Source: QHXN01 sp963785125 (GTDB lineage Bacteria > Acidobacteriota > Blastocatellia > Pyrinomonadales > Pyrinomonadaceae). From it: DNA of 64,000 nucleotides. The translations under genes were made by a program, and so were the position numbers. Numbering within the stretch: the stretch's first letter is position 1; the number at the start of each line of letters is the position of its first letter. The stretch spans positions 248,001-312,000 of the forward strand of contig CAWATU010000001.1 in the NCBI GenBank assembly GCA_963785125.1, in the 5' to 3' direction. The notes under the pieces are model-generated. The model did not search any database. It was not told where the DNA came from and was given only the letters and a program-made list of their open reading frames with translations. Below are positions 9,560 through 16,868 of the stretch, piece after piece.

Positions 9560-9823
9560 TCAGGCTTGGAACTGAAAGCCCTGGAAATCGAAGTTCCCGA
9601 AGTTATTGGCGGCGAAGGCGAACTGCTGGCCGCTGAAGGCTGCAACTTCGAACCCGCGGAAGCTAACGTTCCTGCCGTAGAAAGCAGTGAAGTTGTCGGC
9701 GTCGAAATTGGTAACGGTGAACGTTTTGGCTTCGCCTTTGGTTGCTAGGCCGAAGACCACCGCCACCAACAGCGCCAGGCTCAGTAACGCCAGCGCGGCT
9801 CTTTTTCTCAACGTGTTTCTCAT
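9560..9823 (-). CDS. Small secreted phenylalanine-rich protein
   Basis: I do not recognise this 87-aa protein. The ATG at 9823 gives a textbook signal peptide (MRNTLRKRAALALL, then hydrophobic, cleavage near GEA-K). AAGGAGAAGGGG stands 8-20 bases upstream. A further in-frame TTG at 9850 lies inside that ribosome-binding region and is unlikely. The mature part is ~55 residues with 14 Phe (about one in four) and many Asn/Gln/Gly/Ala in motifs such as NNFGNF and FQGFQF, and no Cys. Such composition suggests a beta-stacking or polymer-like extracellular role, which is inference only. It is a stand-alone gene upstream of the gro operon. Confidence 0.6.
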   Translation of the reverse strand: MRNTLRKRAALALLSLALLVAVVFGLATKGEAKTFTVTNFDADNFTAFYGRNVSFRGFEVAAFSGQQFAFAANNFGNFDFQGFQFQA

Positions 9824-9850
9824 CGCTTTTGCCCCTTCTCCTTGTAACAA

Positions 9851-10426
9851 GGACTGTATTCCCCATCATCCCGCATCGTTTTCGAGTCAGGGGAGCTACT
9901 CTCTTTAGAATCCGCATTGGGTAGTATCCAATGCATCACTCATCATCTCCTCAGCGAACAGGTGAGAAGAAAGGTGGTCGGGACGGACGGCGAGCAGCCT
10001 GAAGTCCCGGAGGACTTTACCTGCATAGACCCCGGGCAGCAGCCCCTCGTATTTGACTTACTGAATAATCACAGTCAGGGCGACGAGGGAACCGCCCTGA
10101 CACACCTCAAGACGACCGAAAGCGCGGGAGGGTTTGAAGTCTTCAAACCCTCCCACCCCCCCATAATGACCCGCGGATGGTTTCTCAACTCTGCCGAGCG
10201 AGTAGCGAGTTCACACAGACCTCTTCAGCACTTCCGAAAGCTCACCCTTCCAACGCCTACGGCACAAACGCCTCCACACGTCGCGCCCCTTTAAATCCGT
10301 AGGGGGCGTTGATAAATCCTGCGGCTATTTCGTCAAAGAGGTGGTGGCAGAGAGAAGCCACCTGACCACGCGCAGCGAATCACCTGTGCGTGACGGTAAC
10401 ACGACGACAGTTGAGAAGGAGGCACC
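9851..10426. other. Gap of 576 bases with hairpins and no convincing gene
   Basis: It holds the upstream region of the Phe-rich gene, including a 7-bp inverted repeat GCATTGG/CCAATGC with a 7-base spacer (9914-9934) that could be an operator. A perfect 13-bp hairpin lies at 10126-10154. A plus-strand open frame (9917-10294) has no ribosome-binding site and no plausible composition, so I do not call it. The right end leads into the small gene at 10427. Confidence 0.5.
10126..10154. repeat. Perfect 13-bp hairpin GGGAGGGTTTGAA
   Basis: GGGAGGGTTTGAA, a three-base loop GTC, then the exact complement. It is followed by a C run rather than T, so it is not a classical terminator. It resembles REP-type extragenic palindromes. 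Confidence 0.6.
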
Positions 10427-10576
10427 ATGCTTACGAAATTAGTGAGACTGCTAGAAAGACTGACGGCTGCCCTGCTCGGCAGCTTGGGTGTGGGCGTACA
10501 AGTCACGAACGTCATGATATGTGTTCTCGTGATACTGCTGGGGCCGGCATTTATCTTTAGCTTCATTCCCCAATAA
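10427..10576 (+). CDS. Small membrane peptide, 49 aa
   Basis: This short frame begins MLTKLVRLLERLTAALLG and ends in a hydrophobic helix (VMICVLVILLGPAFIFSFIPQ minus its ends). The layout is a basic amphipathic N-terminal helix followed by one membrane span. An excellent Shine-Dalgarno (AGAAGGAGG) stands 5 bases before the ATG. A strong hairpin follows 33 bases after the TAA, so it has the anatomy of a complete small transcription unit. No homologue is recognised; small hydrophobic regulators or toxin-like peptides have this shape, but function is unknown. Confidence 0.6.
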   Translation: MLTKLVRLLERLTAALLGSLGVGVQVTNVMICVLVILLGPAFIFSFIPQ

Positions 10577-10608
10577 ATAATAGAAACAGGTAACTCGCGC
10601 TCAGACCG

Positions 10609-10644
10609 GGAGGGCCGGCATGTCGATTGACATGCCGGCCCTCC
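10609..10644 (+). terminator. Terminator-like hairpin after the 49-aa gene
   Basis: A perfect 16-bp stem (10609-10624 with 10629-10644) with loop GATT, followed by TGCTTT. The stem is strong and the U tract is weak. Confidence 0.6.
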
Positions 10645-10722
10645 TGCTTTCCCGACCAGTTTCCTCTTAAACTATCCCGACGTTCTTGAACAGGCGACAA
10701 TCCGAGGGTTTAAGACGGGAGT

Positions 10723-10989
10723 TTAGCGTTTGCGGCGGGCGGCGGGTTTGCGTGGGCGGTGGTGGTTGGAGGCGGCGGCGCGCTCCTGCGTGCGGTAGCC
10801 GGCAACGCGCTTCGAGAGCGTGTTGCGGTGGATGCCGAGCGTGGCGGCCGTGCGCGAGAGGTGCTCCTTGTGGCGGGCGAGCGCCTTCTGGATGTAGAGC
10901 TTCTCGAACTCTTCGAGGGCCTCGTCGAGCATGATCTGGCCGTCGAGCATCTCGTCAATCAGGGCTTCGAGCCGAGCGCGCATAGGCAT
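10723..10989 (-). CDS. Fis-type helix-turn-helix DNA-binding protein
   Basis: This 88-aa protein contains a Fis/NtrC C-terminal HTH (HTH_8). LEEFEKLYIQKALARHKEH leads into the two-helix reader RTAATLGIHRNTLSKRV, at about residues 26-64. A basic tail (RPRKPAARRKR) may add non-specific DNA contact. There is no receiver or AAA+ domain, so it is a stand-alone small Fis-like protein. It lies 68 bases downstream of cvpA on the same strand and may be co-transcribed. Targets are unknown. Confidence 0.8.
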   Translation of the reverse strand: MPMRARLEALIDEMLDGQIMLDEALEEFEKLYIQKALARHKEHLSRTAATLGIHRNTLSKRVAGYRTQERAAASNHHRPRKPAARRKR

Positions 10990-11057
10990 TTGGGGGTTCG
11001 CTCCGTCGGTACAGATAAAGTCTCAATGGGCGCCCGGTTCTCGACGCCCGCAGGCGC

Positions 11058-11576
11058 TCAGGCGAAAAGGTGCTGGTACTGCGCGAGGAAGCGCGCGCGC
11101 ACCTCGGACGAGGTGCAGAGCGCGAGCAGCCGCGCGCCCTCGGCGAGCGCGGGGCCGGTGCGCGCCCGCGCGACTGCCTCAAGCTTGACGGGGAAGGCCG
11201 TCAGCGCGAGGTAGACGACCGAGCAGACGGCCACGCCGCGTACGAGGCCGAAGCCCGCGCCGAGCACGCGGTCGAACCACTGGAGCTTTGCGCGCTTGAG
11301 GCCCGCGCGCGCATAGTGGCCGAGGATGAACCCGAGGGCCAGCACGACGCCCACCATCAGAAGAAAGCCCGCGGCGTAACCCGTCTCAACCGACTCAATC
11401 AAGCCCAGGCCGCGCAGGAAGGCGCCGGCCTGCTCGTATGTGTGCGACGCGACGAAGAAGCCGACCACGAGCCCGACGCTCGCGATCAGCGCGCGCACGA
11501 ACCCGCGCAGGGCGCCCGAGGCCACCGATGCCCCGACGATTGCAAGCACGAACAGGTCGAAGAAAGTCATGGGCAT
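11058..11576 (-). CDS. cvpA: CvpA family membrane protein
   Basis: This 172-aa protein has four membrane helices: residues ~5-24 (FFDLFVLAIVGASVASGALRG), 27-48, 66-88 and 105-127. The arrangement FD-x-G-FxRG-x-V, and GHYARAGLKRAKLQWFDRVLGAGFGLVRG before the last helix, are characteristic of CvpA/colicin V production proteins. These affect envelope homeostasis by an unclear mechanism. It lies downstream of purC on the same strand, as cvpA does near purine genes in enterobacteria, separated by a perfect 26-bp palindrome. Confidence 0.85.
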   Translation of the reverse strand: MPMTFFDLFVLAIVGASVASGALRGFVRALIASVGLVVGFFVASHTYEQAGAFLRGLGLIESVETGYAAGFLLMVGVVLALGFILGHYARAGLKRAKLQWFDRVLGAGFGLVRGVAVCSVVYLALTAFPVKLEAVARARTGPALAEGARLLALCTSSEVRARFLAQYQHLFA

Positions 11577-11580
11577 TTTT

Positions 11581-11647
11581 GATTTCAGCTTTTTGATTTT
11601 CGATTTGTGAGACCATTTCTTAAATCGAAAATCAAAAAGCTGAAATC
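11581..11647. repeat. Perfect 26-bp palindrome between purC and cvpA
   Basis: The left arm 11581-11606 and right arm 11622-11647 are exact complements around a 15-base loop. The right arm reads as heptads (AAATCGA, AAATCAA, AAAGCTG, AAATCGT, AAATCTT). It occupies nearly the whole 78-base gap and is AT-rich against a GC-rich background. Confidence 0.85.
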
Positions 11648-11654
11648 GTAAATC

Positions 11655-12554
11655 TTAAAGCGTCTTTCCCGTCAAGAGTCTATAGGCTTCGAGGTAGCGG
11701 TCGGTCGTGGCGGCGGCGACTTCCGTGGGGAGCGGCGGGGCGGGAGGCCGCTTGTCCCAGTCGAGCGTTTCGAGGTAGTCGCGGACGAACTGCTTGTCGA
11801 AGGAGGGCTGGGAGTGGCCGGGCTCGTAGGCTGCCGCGGGCCAGAAGCGGGAAGAGTCGGGCGTCAGCGCCTCGTCGATGAGCAGGATGCGGCCCTCCGG
11901 GTCGAGCCCGAACTCGAACTTGGTATCGGCGATGATGATGCCGCGACCGCGCGCGTAGGTTTCGGCGTCGTGGTAGAGCGCGAGCGCGGTGTTACGCAGA
12001 TTCGTCGTCGCTTCTTCGCCGACGATCTCGCGCATACGCTCTTCGCTGATGTTCTCGTCGTGGCCGGTCTCGGCCTTCGTCGCGGGCGTAAAGATCGGCG
12101 CGGGTAGTTTGGCTGACTCCCGCAGGCCCTCCGGCAAGCGGTGGCCGCAGACCTCGCCGGTGGCGAGGTAGTCCTTCCAGCCGGAGCCGGCGAGGTAGCC
12201 GCGCACGACGCACTCGACGGGGAAGACCTCTGTGCGGCGCACGAGCATCGAGCGGCCGCGGAGCAGTTCGGCCGAGGCGCGCACGGGCTCGGGCATCGAG
12301 TTCACGTCCGTGGTGACGAGGTGATGCGGCGTGATGTGCGCGAGGCGCGCGAACCAGAAGGCGGAGAGCGCGGTCAACACCTCGCCCTTGTGCTCGATCT
12401 GCGTGGGCAGCACGCAGTCGAAGGCGGAGATGCGGTCGGTGGCGACGATGAGAAGGTGCGAGTCGTCCACCTCGTACACGTCGCGCACTTTGCCGCGCCG
12501 CGCGAGCCTGAGCCCGGGGAGGGAAGTCTCAGCGACTGTCGGAGTGCCGGTCAT
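11655..12554 (-). CDS. purC: Phosphoribosylaminoimidazole-succinocarboxamide synthase (SAICAR synthetase)
   Basis: PurC condenses CAIR with aspartate using ATP in purine synthesis. The protein is 299 aa from the ATG at 12554; a TTG four codons earlier is the alternative. This is the longer, ADE1-like form. Visible motifs are RRGKVRDVYE (nucleotide loop), TDRISAFD, the ECVVRGYLAGSGWKDY segment, GHDENISEE and DTKFEFGLD (metal/ATP). It is followed by cvpA on the same strand. Confidence is very high. Confidence 0.96.
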   Translation of the reverse strand: MTGTPTVAETSLPGLRLARRGKVRDVYEVDDSHLLIVATDRISAFDCVLPTQIEHKGEVLTALSAFWFARLAHITPHHLVTTDVNSMPEPVRASAELLRGRSMLVRRTEVFPVECVVRGYLAGSGWKDYLATGEVCGHRLPEGLRESAKLPAPIFTPATKAETGHDENISEERMREIVGEEATTNLRNTALALYHDAETYARGRGIIIADTKFEFGLDPEGRILLIDEALTPDSSRFWPAAAYEPGHSQPSFDKQFVRDYLETLDWDKRPPAPPLPTEVAAATTDRYLEAYRLLTGKTL

Positions 12555-12659
12555 GTCTCTGGTCAAAGTCAGCCTTAGGACGGTTTGTGCGAAAGCGGGA
12601 GCCCCCAGGGCGTGCGGGATTGTGCTCGCGCGTCCCGATTTTTGTCAAGAGTTAAAGCT

Positions 12660-12707
12660 GTGAACCGTGACAAGAGGAAGTCCCGGTTGTCTCTTGTCAC
12701 GGTTCAC
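12660..12707. repeat. 17-bp perfect inverted repeat between the DinB-like gene and purC
   Basis: GTGAACCGTGACAAGAG (12660-12676) and its exact complement (12691-12707) flank a 14-base loop. Words recur at about seven-base spacing (TGTGAAC, CGTGACA; GTTCAC, GATTCAC). It ends only a few bases from the stop of the DinB-like gene, so it may help termination. Confidence 0.75.
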
Positions 12708-12710
12708 GAT

Positions 12711-13190
12711 TCACGGCTTTTGCATTTCTTCGCGGAGCCGGCGAATCTGCGCGGCGTGGTTGTGTGCGTGGTCGGCGTAGATGCGGAGCCAGTCTTCGGC
12801 GGTGTAGCGGCCGGACTCGGTGTGTGTGCCGGCACGCGACCAGTCGGCGTCGGACATCTGGTCGAGGAGTTGGCCGGTGGTGGCGCGGGCGCCGCGCAGG
12901 GCGTCGAGCGCGGGCTCGACGGGCCGCTCGTTGTAGCGCAGGCTCACGGCGTACAGCTCCTGGTCGTAGCCCTGTATCTGCGGGTCGTCTTCGGTCAGGA
13001 GTTTTCGCAGGCGGATGGCGCTGTTCATCTCGCTGTCGGCGAGGTGCTGGACGACCTCGCGCGCGCTCCACTTGCCGGGGATGGGGTGGGCCGAAAGCGA
13101 ATCCTCGTCGAACCCTTCGAGGCTCCGCGCGACCTCGTCGTAACCGGCCTTGTACTGCTCGATGAGCGCCTGTCGTTCTTCGTTCGTCAT
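12711..13190 (-). CDS. DinB superfamily protein
   Basis: This 159-aa four-helix DinB/YfiT-like protein is named for the Bacillus damage-inducible family; many members are metal-dependent thiol transferases. Diagnostic stretches are GKWSAREVVQHLADSEM (first His ligand) and the C-terminal DHAHNHAAQIRRLRE with two His. The ATG has AAGGAG spaced correctly. It is a single gene, divergent from the response regulator. The substrate is unknown. A second, different DinB-type protein is encoded at 27519. Confidence 0.85.
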   Translation of the reverse strand: MTNEERQALIEQYKAGYDEVARSLEGFDEDSLSAHPIPGKWSAREVVQHLADSEMNSAIRLRKLLTEDDPQIQGYDQELYAVSLRYNERPVEPALDALRGARATTGQLLDQMSDADWSRAGTHTESGRYTAEDWLRIYADHAHNHAAQIRRLREEMQKP

Positions 13191-13346
13191 GATGACTCCT
13201 TAGTCGTCGGGGGTGTCTGTGACCGCTGTCGCTTGGTTGTAAATATCACACGCGCGGCGGCTTTGAAAGGGCGACCGTCCCGGTCTCGGGGGCTTCGGCG
13301 TTTGTCCCGTGCCGGACAGTGGCGCGGGCCGAAGATTATTTATTGC

Positions 13347-13375
13347 TTGAGTTTAGTCGGCCGGTTCGCTATAGT
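13347..13375 (+). promoter_or_regulatory. Sigma70-like promoter of the response regulator
   Basis: TTGAGT, a 17-base spacer, then TATAGT, about 55 bases before the ATG at 13430. Both hexamers match the consensus well (4/6 and 5/6). Confidence 0.6.
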
Positions 13376-13429
13376 CTTTGATGTCCCAGGGCGCGCGCCC
13401 GCTGTGGCGCTCCCCTTAACCGTTCCGCG

Positions 13430-14206
13430 ATGACTCAAAAATCTGCCACCGCCATTCCCGACGTGAAGGATACTGGTGAAGAGAAGATCGAGGCGGGCGA
13501 GCGCAAGCTCAAGCTCCTCATCATCGAGGATGATGAAACTATCCTCGAACTCATCTCCGAGCATTTTTCGCGCACCGGCTACACGGTGCAGACGGCGGAA
13601 GACGGTTTGGCAGGCGTCCAGGCGGCCTTAAACGACCGTCCCGACGCCATCGTCCTCGACCTCATGCTTCCCAAAATGGATGGGCTGGCCGTCTGCCGTG
13701 AGATACGGGAGAAGGCGCCTTACATCCCGATCCTGATGCTGACGGCCAAGGACGACGTGGTTGACAAGGTGCTCGGGCTGGAGATGGGCGCGGATGACTA
13801 CATCACCAAGCCCTTCGTCCTGCGCGAGCTTGAGGCGCGCCTCAAGAGCGTGATGCGACGGATGCGCGCCGCCTCGCGCTCCGAGACGAGCGAAGATGCC
13901 CCCATTCTCAGGGGCCGTCTCCGCATCGACCCGGCCAAGCGTGAGGTGACGGTCGGCGACCGGCAGGTCGAACTTACGCCCAAAGAGTTTGAGCTGCTCC
14001 GGCTCTTCGCCTCCAACCCCGGCCGCGTCTTCCCGCGGAAGTACCTCCTGGAGAAGATTTGGGACTACTCCTACGAGGGTTACGACCGCACGATTGACTC
14101 GCACATCAACCGCCTGCGGGCCAAGATCGAAGACAACCCCGAGAACCCGCAGATGGTCCTGACCGTCTGGGGCATCGGTTACAAGTTCAGCGACGAACAG
14201 CGCTGA
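13430..14206 (+). CDS. OmpR/PhoB-type response regulator (orphan)
   Basis: This 258-aa protein has an N-terminal extension of ~27 polar residues. The receiver domain follows, with acidic pocket D34/D35, phospho-acceptor D77 in IVLDLMLP, T105 in MLTAKDD and K127 in ITKPF. A C-terminal winged helix (about 155-255) carries VELTPKEFELLRL, RVFPRKYLLEKIWDY and RTIDSHINRLRAKIE. No histidine kinase lies next to it, so its partner is elsewhere or it integrates another signal. Two large envelope proteins follow on the same strand after 144 bases, which may make them part of its circuit; that is inference. Confidence 0.93.
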   Translation: MTQKSATAIPDVKDTGEEKIEAGERKLKLLIIEDDETILELISEHFSRTGYTVQTAEDGLAGVQAALNDRPDAIVLDLMLPKMDGLAVCREIREKAPYIPILMLTAKDDVVDKVLGLEMGADDYITKPFVLRELEARLKSVMRRMRAASRSETSEDAPILRGRLRIDPAKREVTVGDRQVELTPKEFELLRLFASNPGRVFPRKYLLEKIWDYSYEGYDRTIDSHINRLRAKIEDNPENPQMVLTVWGIGYKFSDEQR

Positions 14207-14349
14207 AGGGTTCCATCCCGAAGAAGGCCGCCAGAGCCTTCCGTCAAAAGGGCGACGAGCAAGCAATCCCCAGCTCGCGACCTTTCTAATCCCTAAAGAC
14301 TTCAGACGGTCTTACCCACCGGCGGGCGCACACGCCCGGAAGTAAAACT

Positions 14350-16767
14350 ATGAACAAGGAATCGACCGGACACGACTTTGCCGTGCTCTTCAAGACGTGG
14401 AGCCGCAGCGCGCTCGGCTCGCGCTGCGTGCGGCTCGGCCTCGTCGCCGCGGCGGGCGTCTCGCTCGCCCTGAGCGGGCCGGAGCAGCCCCTCGCGCAGC
14501 AGCGCTACAGGGAGACACCCGTCACCGTCACGAGCGTCTCTTCGTCGGGCAACACCGTCTCGATCTCCGCGGACGGCTCGCTCAACCGTGCGCAGACGTG
14601 GCAGGACGCCGAAGGGTTCCACATCGTGCTCGTCAACGGGCAGGCGTCGGGCTCGACGCGCGGCGTGAAGGTGCAGCGCGTCGGCAACTCGCTTGAGCTG
14701 GTCGTGCCCGTCAAGCGCGGCGCGAGCGTGACCGTGCAGCCGCGCGGCAACCGCCTCGACCTTGTCGTCACGGGCGGCGCGCTCAACGTCGAGAATTTCC
14801 CGGTCGAGCAGCAGCCGTCCCGCGCCGAGCGCGCACAGGGTCGCGGCCAGTCAGCCCCGCGCGAGGAGGCGTCAGTCGAGGCGCCCGTACGCGCGCAGCA
14901 GCCGAAGTCGGAGTCGAAGCGCCGCGGCGCGGCCGAGCCTTCCGCGCCCGAGTCGGAGCAGCCCGGGCCGCAGCCTTCGGCAGTCGAACCCTCTACACCC
15001 GCCCCGTCGAACGTTCAGGCAGAGACGCCCGCGACTGCGCCGGCCGAGGCGGTCAACTCCGTCGTCCCCGCGCCGCCGCAGTCGGACAACCCGACCGTCG
15101 CGCAGCCGGCCGAGTTGAATGTCGAGAATGAGAAGGCCGAAGGTCTCCTGTCATACCTCCTGTCACTTCCGTCGCTGTTCGCGGTGGTCGGCATCGGCCT
15201 CGTGGGCTCGGTCGGCATGTTCGTCAGGCGCAGGCGCGCGCGCGACGTTGATGACAGTGATGCGGTCGAGACGAAGAACGAACGCGCTGCGGAGAAGTCT
15301 GCGAAACCTTTCGAGCATTTCAAGGGCGACCGGCGCAAGTCCGACATCACCGTCCCCTTTGAGCGCCGCAAGGGTGGCCGCGGCGCGGAGGACACGGCGA
15401 CGCGGCGTGGGCACGAACTGGCCGGCGAAGGCGTCGGAGCCCATCCGGAGCACAGCCTTGAGCTGAAGTTTCAAGCGGACGCGCCTGCTCTCGCCTACGG
15501 CTCGTATCAGATCGAGCAGGAGGTCGCGAGCCTCATCGCGGGCGGCGCGCACAGCATCGAAGTCCTCGCCTCGCGCGCGGCGGACGACCGACGCGCCGTC
15601 GAGACCTCTCTGCTCAAGGCCCTGCGCGCCCGCGAGACGGACGAAGACGGACGCCGCCGCGCGCGCATGGCGCTCGAAGACTACGGCTTCGTTGCGCGCT
15701 CGTGCGCCACGCTCCTGCTCAGCAGCGAGACCTTCGAGCGTGTGAGCGCCGCGCAGGCGCTCGGCGACATGAAGAGCGCGCAGGCACTCCCGTTCCTGAC
15801 CGAGGCGCTCTACGACCACGACCCGCTCATCCGCACCGAGTGCGTCCAGAGCCTCGGCGCGCTCGGCCTGCCCACGGCCATCGGCGCCCTGCTCGACGTG
15901 GCACGCCGCCATCAGGACATCCCGGCCGCCGTGCTCGGCCCGGCGCTCACCGCCTGCTCGGTCGAGTCCTTAGAGCTTGACCGGAACGCACCCGCATTCG
16001 CGCACACGCAGCTCGATGCACAGGAGCCGGAGGGGCCGGGCACGGACGTGCGCTCGCTGATGCCCGCGCCCGACTACGAGGAGTTGCCCGATTCGGTCGA
16101 TGACGAGACGCTGAGCGTGGCCCTCGTCCGCATCGAGAGCACGGACGCGGAGTCGCGCGTCAACGCCGCGCAGAACCTCGCGCAGTTCCAGGTGCGCCGC
16201 GCGGTCTCGGCGCTCGTGTTGGCCGCGCGCAACGACGCCGAAGACTCTGTGCGCGCGGCGGCCGTCAACAGCCTCGGGCTCATCAACCACGAGTCGGTCT
16301 TCGCCAGCATCATCATCGCGCTCGCCGACGAAGCGCGCGAAGTCCGCGCTGCGGCCGCGCGCGCCCTCTCGCGCCTCGGCTTCGAGCGCGCAGAAGCCTA
16401 CGTCCGCGTCGCGGAGACGGCCGACCCGCACACCCTGCGCGACGTGGCGCAAGCGTGCGTCAAGGCGGGGCTCGCGGCGCAGGCCGTCGGCCGCCTGTCG
16501 AGCGAAGACCGGCGGCAGGCTTACGAAGCGTTCTCGCTGCTCTCGCTCTGCGTCGGCAGCGGCGAGGTAGGGCCGGTGCTCGACGCCATCGGGTCGCACC
16601 GCGACGACGAGTCGAGCCTGACCTGCGTTCAGTTGCTCGGCGACTCGCTCACGCCCGAAATCTGCGAGCACCTGCGGCGGCTCGCGGCCGAGAGCGGGAT
16701 GCCCGGCAGGGTGCGCCGCTCCATTCTCGAAACGGTCGAACGTGCGGCGCGCACGCAGTTGGTCTAA
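14350..16767 (+). CDS. AMIN-like / transmembrane / HEAT-repeat protein A
   Basis: This 805-aa membrane protein has the following layout. A hydrophobic export segment lies at about 26-46. A beta-rich domain at ~55-147 (VTVTSVSSSGNTVSISADG, then FHIVLVNG and NRLDLVVTGG) resembles the AMIN domain that binds peptidoglycan in AmiC/PilQ. A Pro/Ala/Glu-rich linker runs to ~260, and a membrane helix (~265-292, SLFAVVGIGLVGSVGMF) is capped by RRRRAR. Cytoplasmic HEAT repeats (about 455-520 and 585-690) follow, then a C-terminal domain containing AYEAFSLLSL. The order predicts a periplasmic sensor tied to a cytoplasmic protein scaffold. The next gene encodes a longer relative. The AMIN and HEAT calls are by pattern, not by search. 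Confidence 0.75.
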   Translation: MNKESTGHDFAVLFKTWSRSALGSRCVRLGLVAAAGVSLALSGPEQPLAQQRYRETPVTVTSVSSSGNTVSISADGSLNRAQTWQDAEGFHIVLVNGQASGSTRGVKVQRVGNSLELVVPVKRGASVTVQPRGNRLDLVVTGGALNVENFPVEQQPSRAERAQGRGQSAPREEASVEAPVRAQQPKSESKRRGAAEPSAPESEQPGPQPSAVEPSTPAPSNVQAETPATAPAEAVNSVVPAPPQSDNPTVAQPAELNVENEKAEGLLSYLLSLPSLFAVVGIGLVGSVGMFVRRRRARDVDDSDAVETKNERAAEKSAKPFEHFKGDRRKSDITVPFERRKGGRGAEDTATRRGHELAGEGVGAHPEHSLELKFQADAPALAYGSYQIEQEVASLIAGGAHSIEVLASRAADDRRAVETSLLKALRARETDEDGRRRARMALEDYGFVARSCATLLLSSETFERVSAAQALGDMKSAQALPFLTEALYDHDPLIRTECVQSLGALGLPTAIGALLDVARRHQDIPAAVLGPALTACSVESLELDRNAPAFAHTQLDAQEPEGPGTDVRSLMPAPDYEELPDSVDDETLSVALVRIESTDAESRVNAAQNLAQFQVRRAVSALVLAARNDAEDSVRAAAVNSLGLINHESVFASIIIALADEAREVRAAAARALSRLGFERAEAYVRVAETADPHTLRDVAQACVKAGLAAQAVGRLSSEDRRQAYEAFSLLSLCVGSGEVGPVLDAIGSHRDDESSLTCVQLLGDSLTPEICEHLRRLAAESGMPGRVRRSILETVERAARTQLV

Positions 16768-16868
16768 GCCGTGTGACCTCGCGTCCGCACCGGATTTGTT
16801 TTGGTGACAACCCGGCCGCGCTATAGCATAATGGCGCCGCCCGCAACCCTTTTCCCGGGACCGTAGCG

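Noticed and set aside
9917..10294. 125-codon frame in the gap before the 49-aa gene
   Set aside because: It has no ribosome-binding site, crosses a perfect hairpin and has a random-looking composition.
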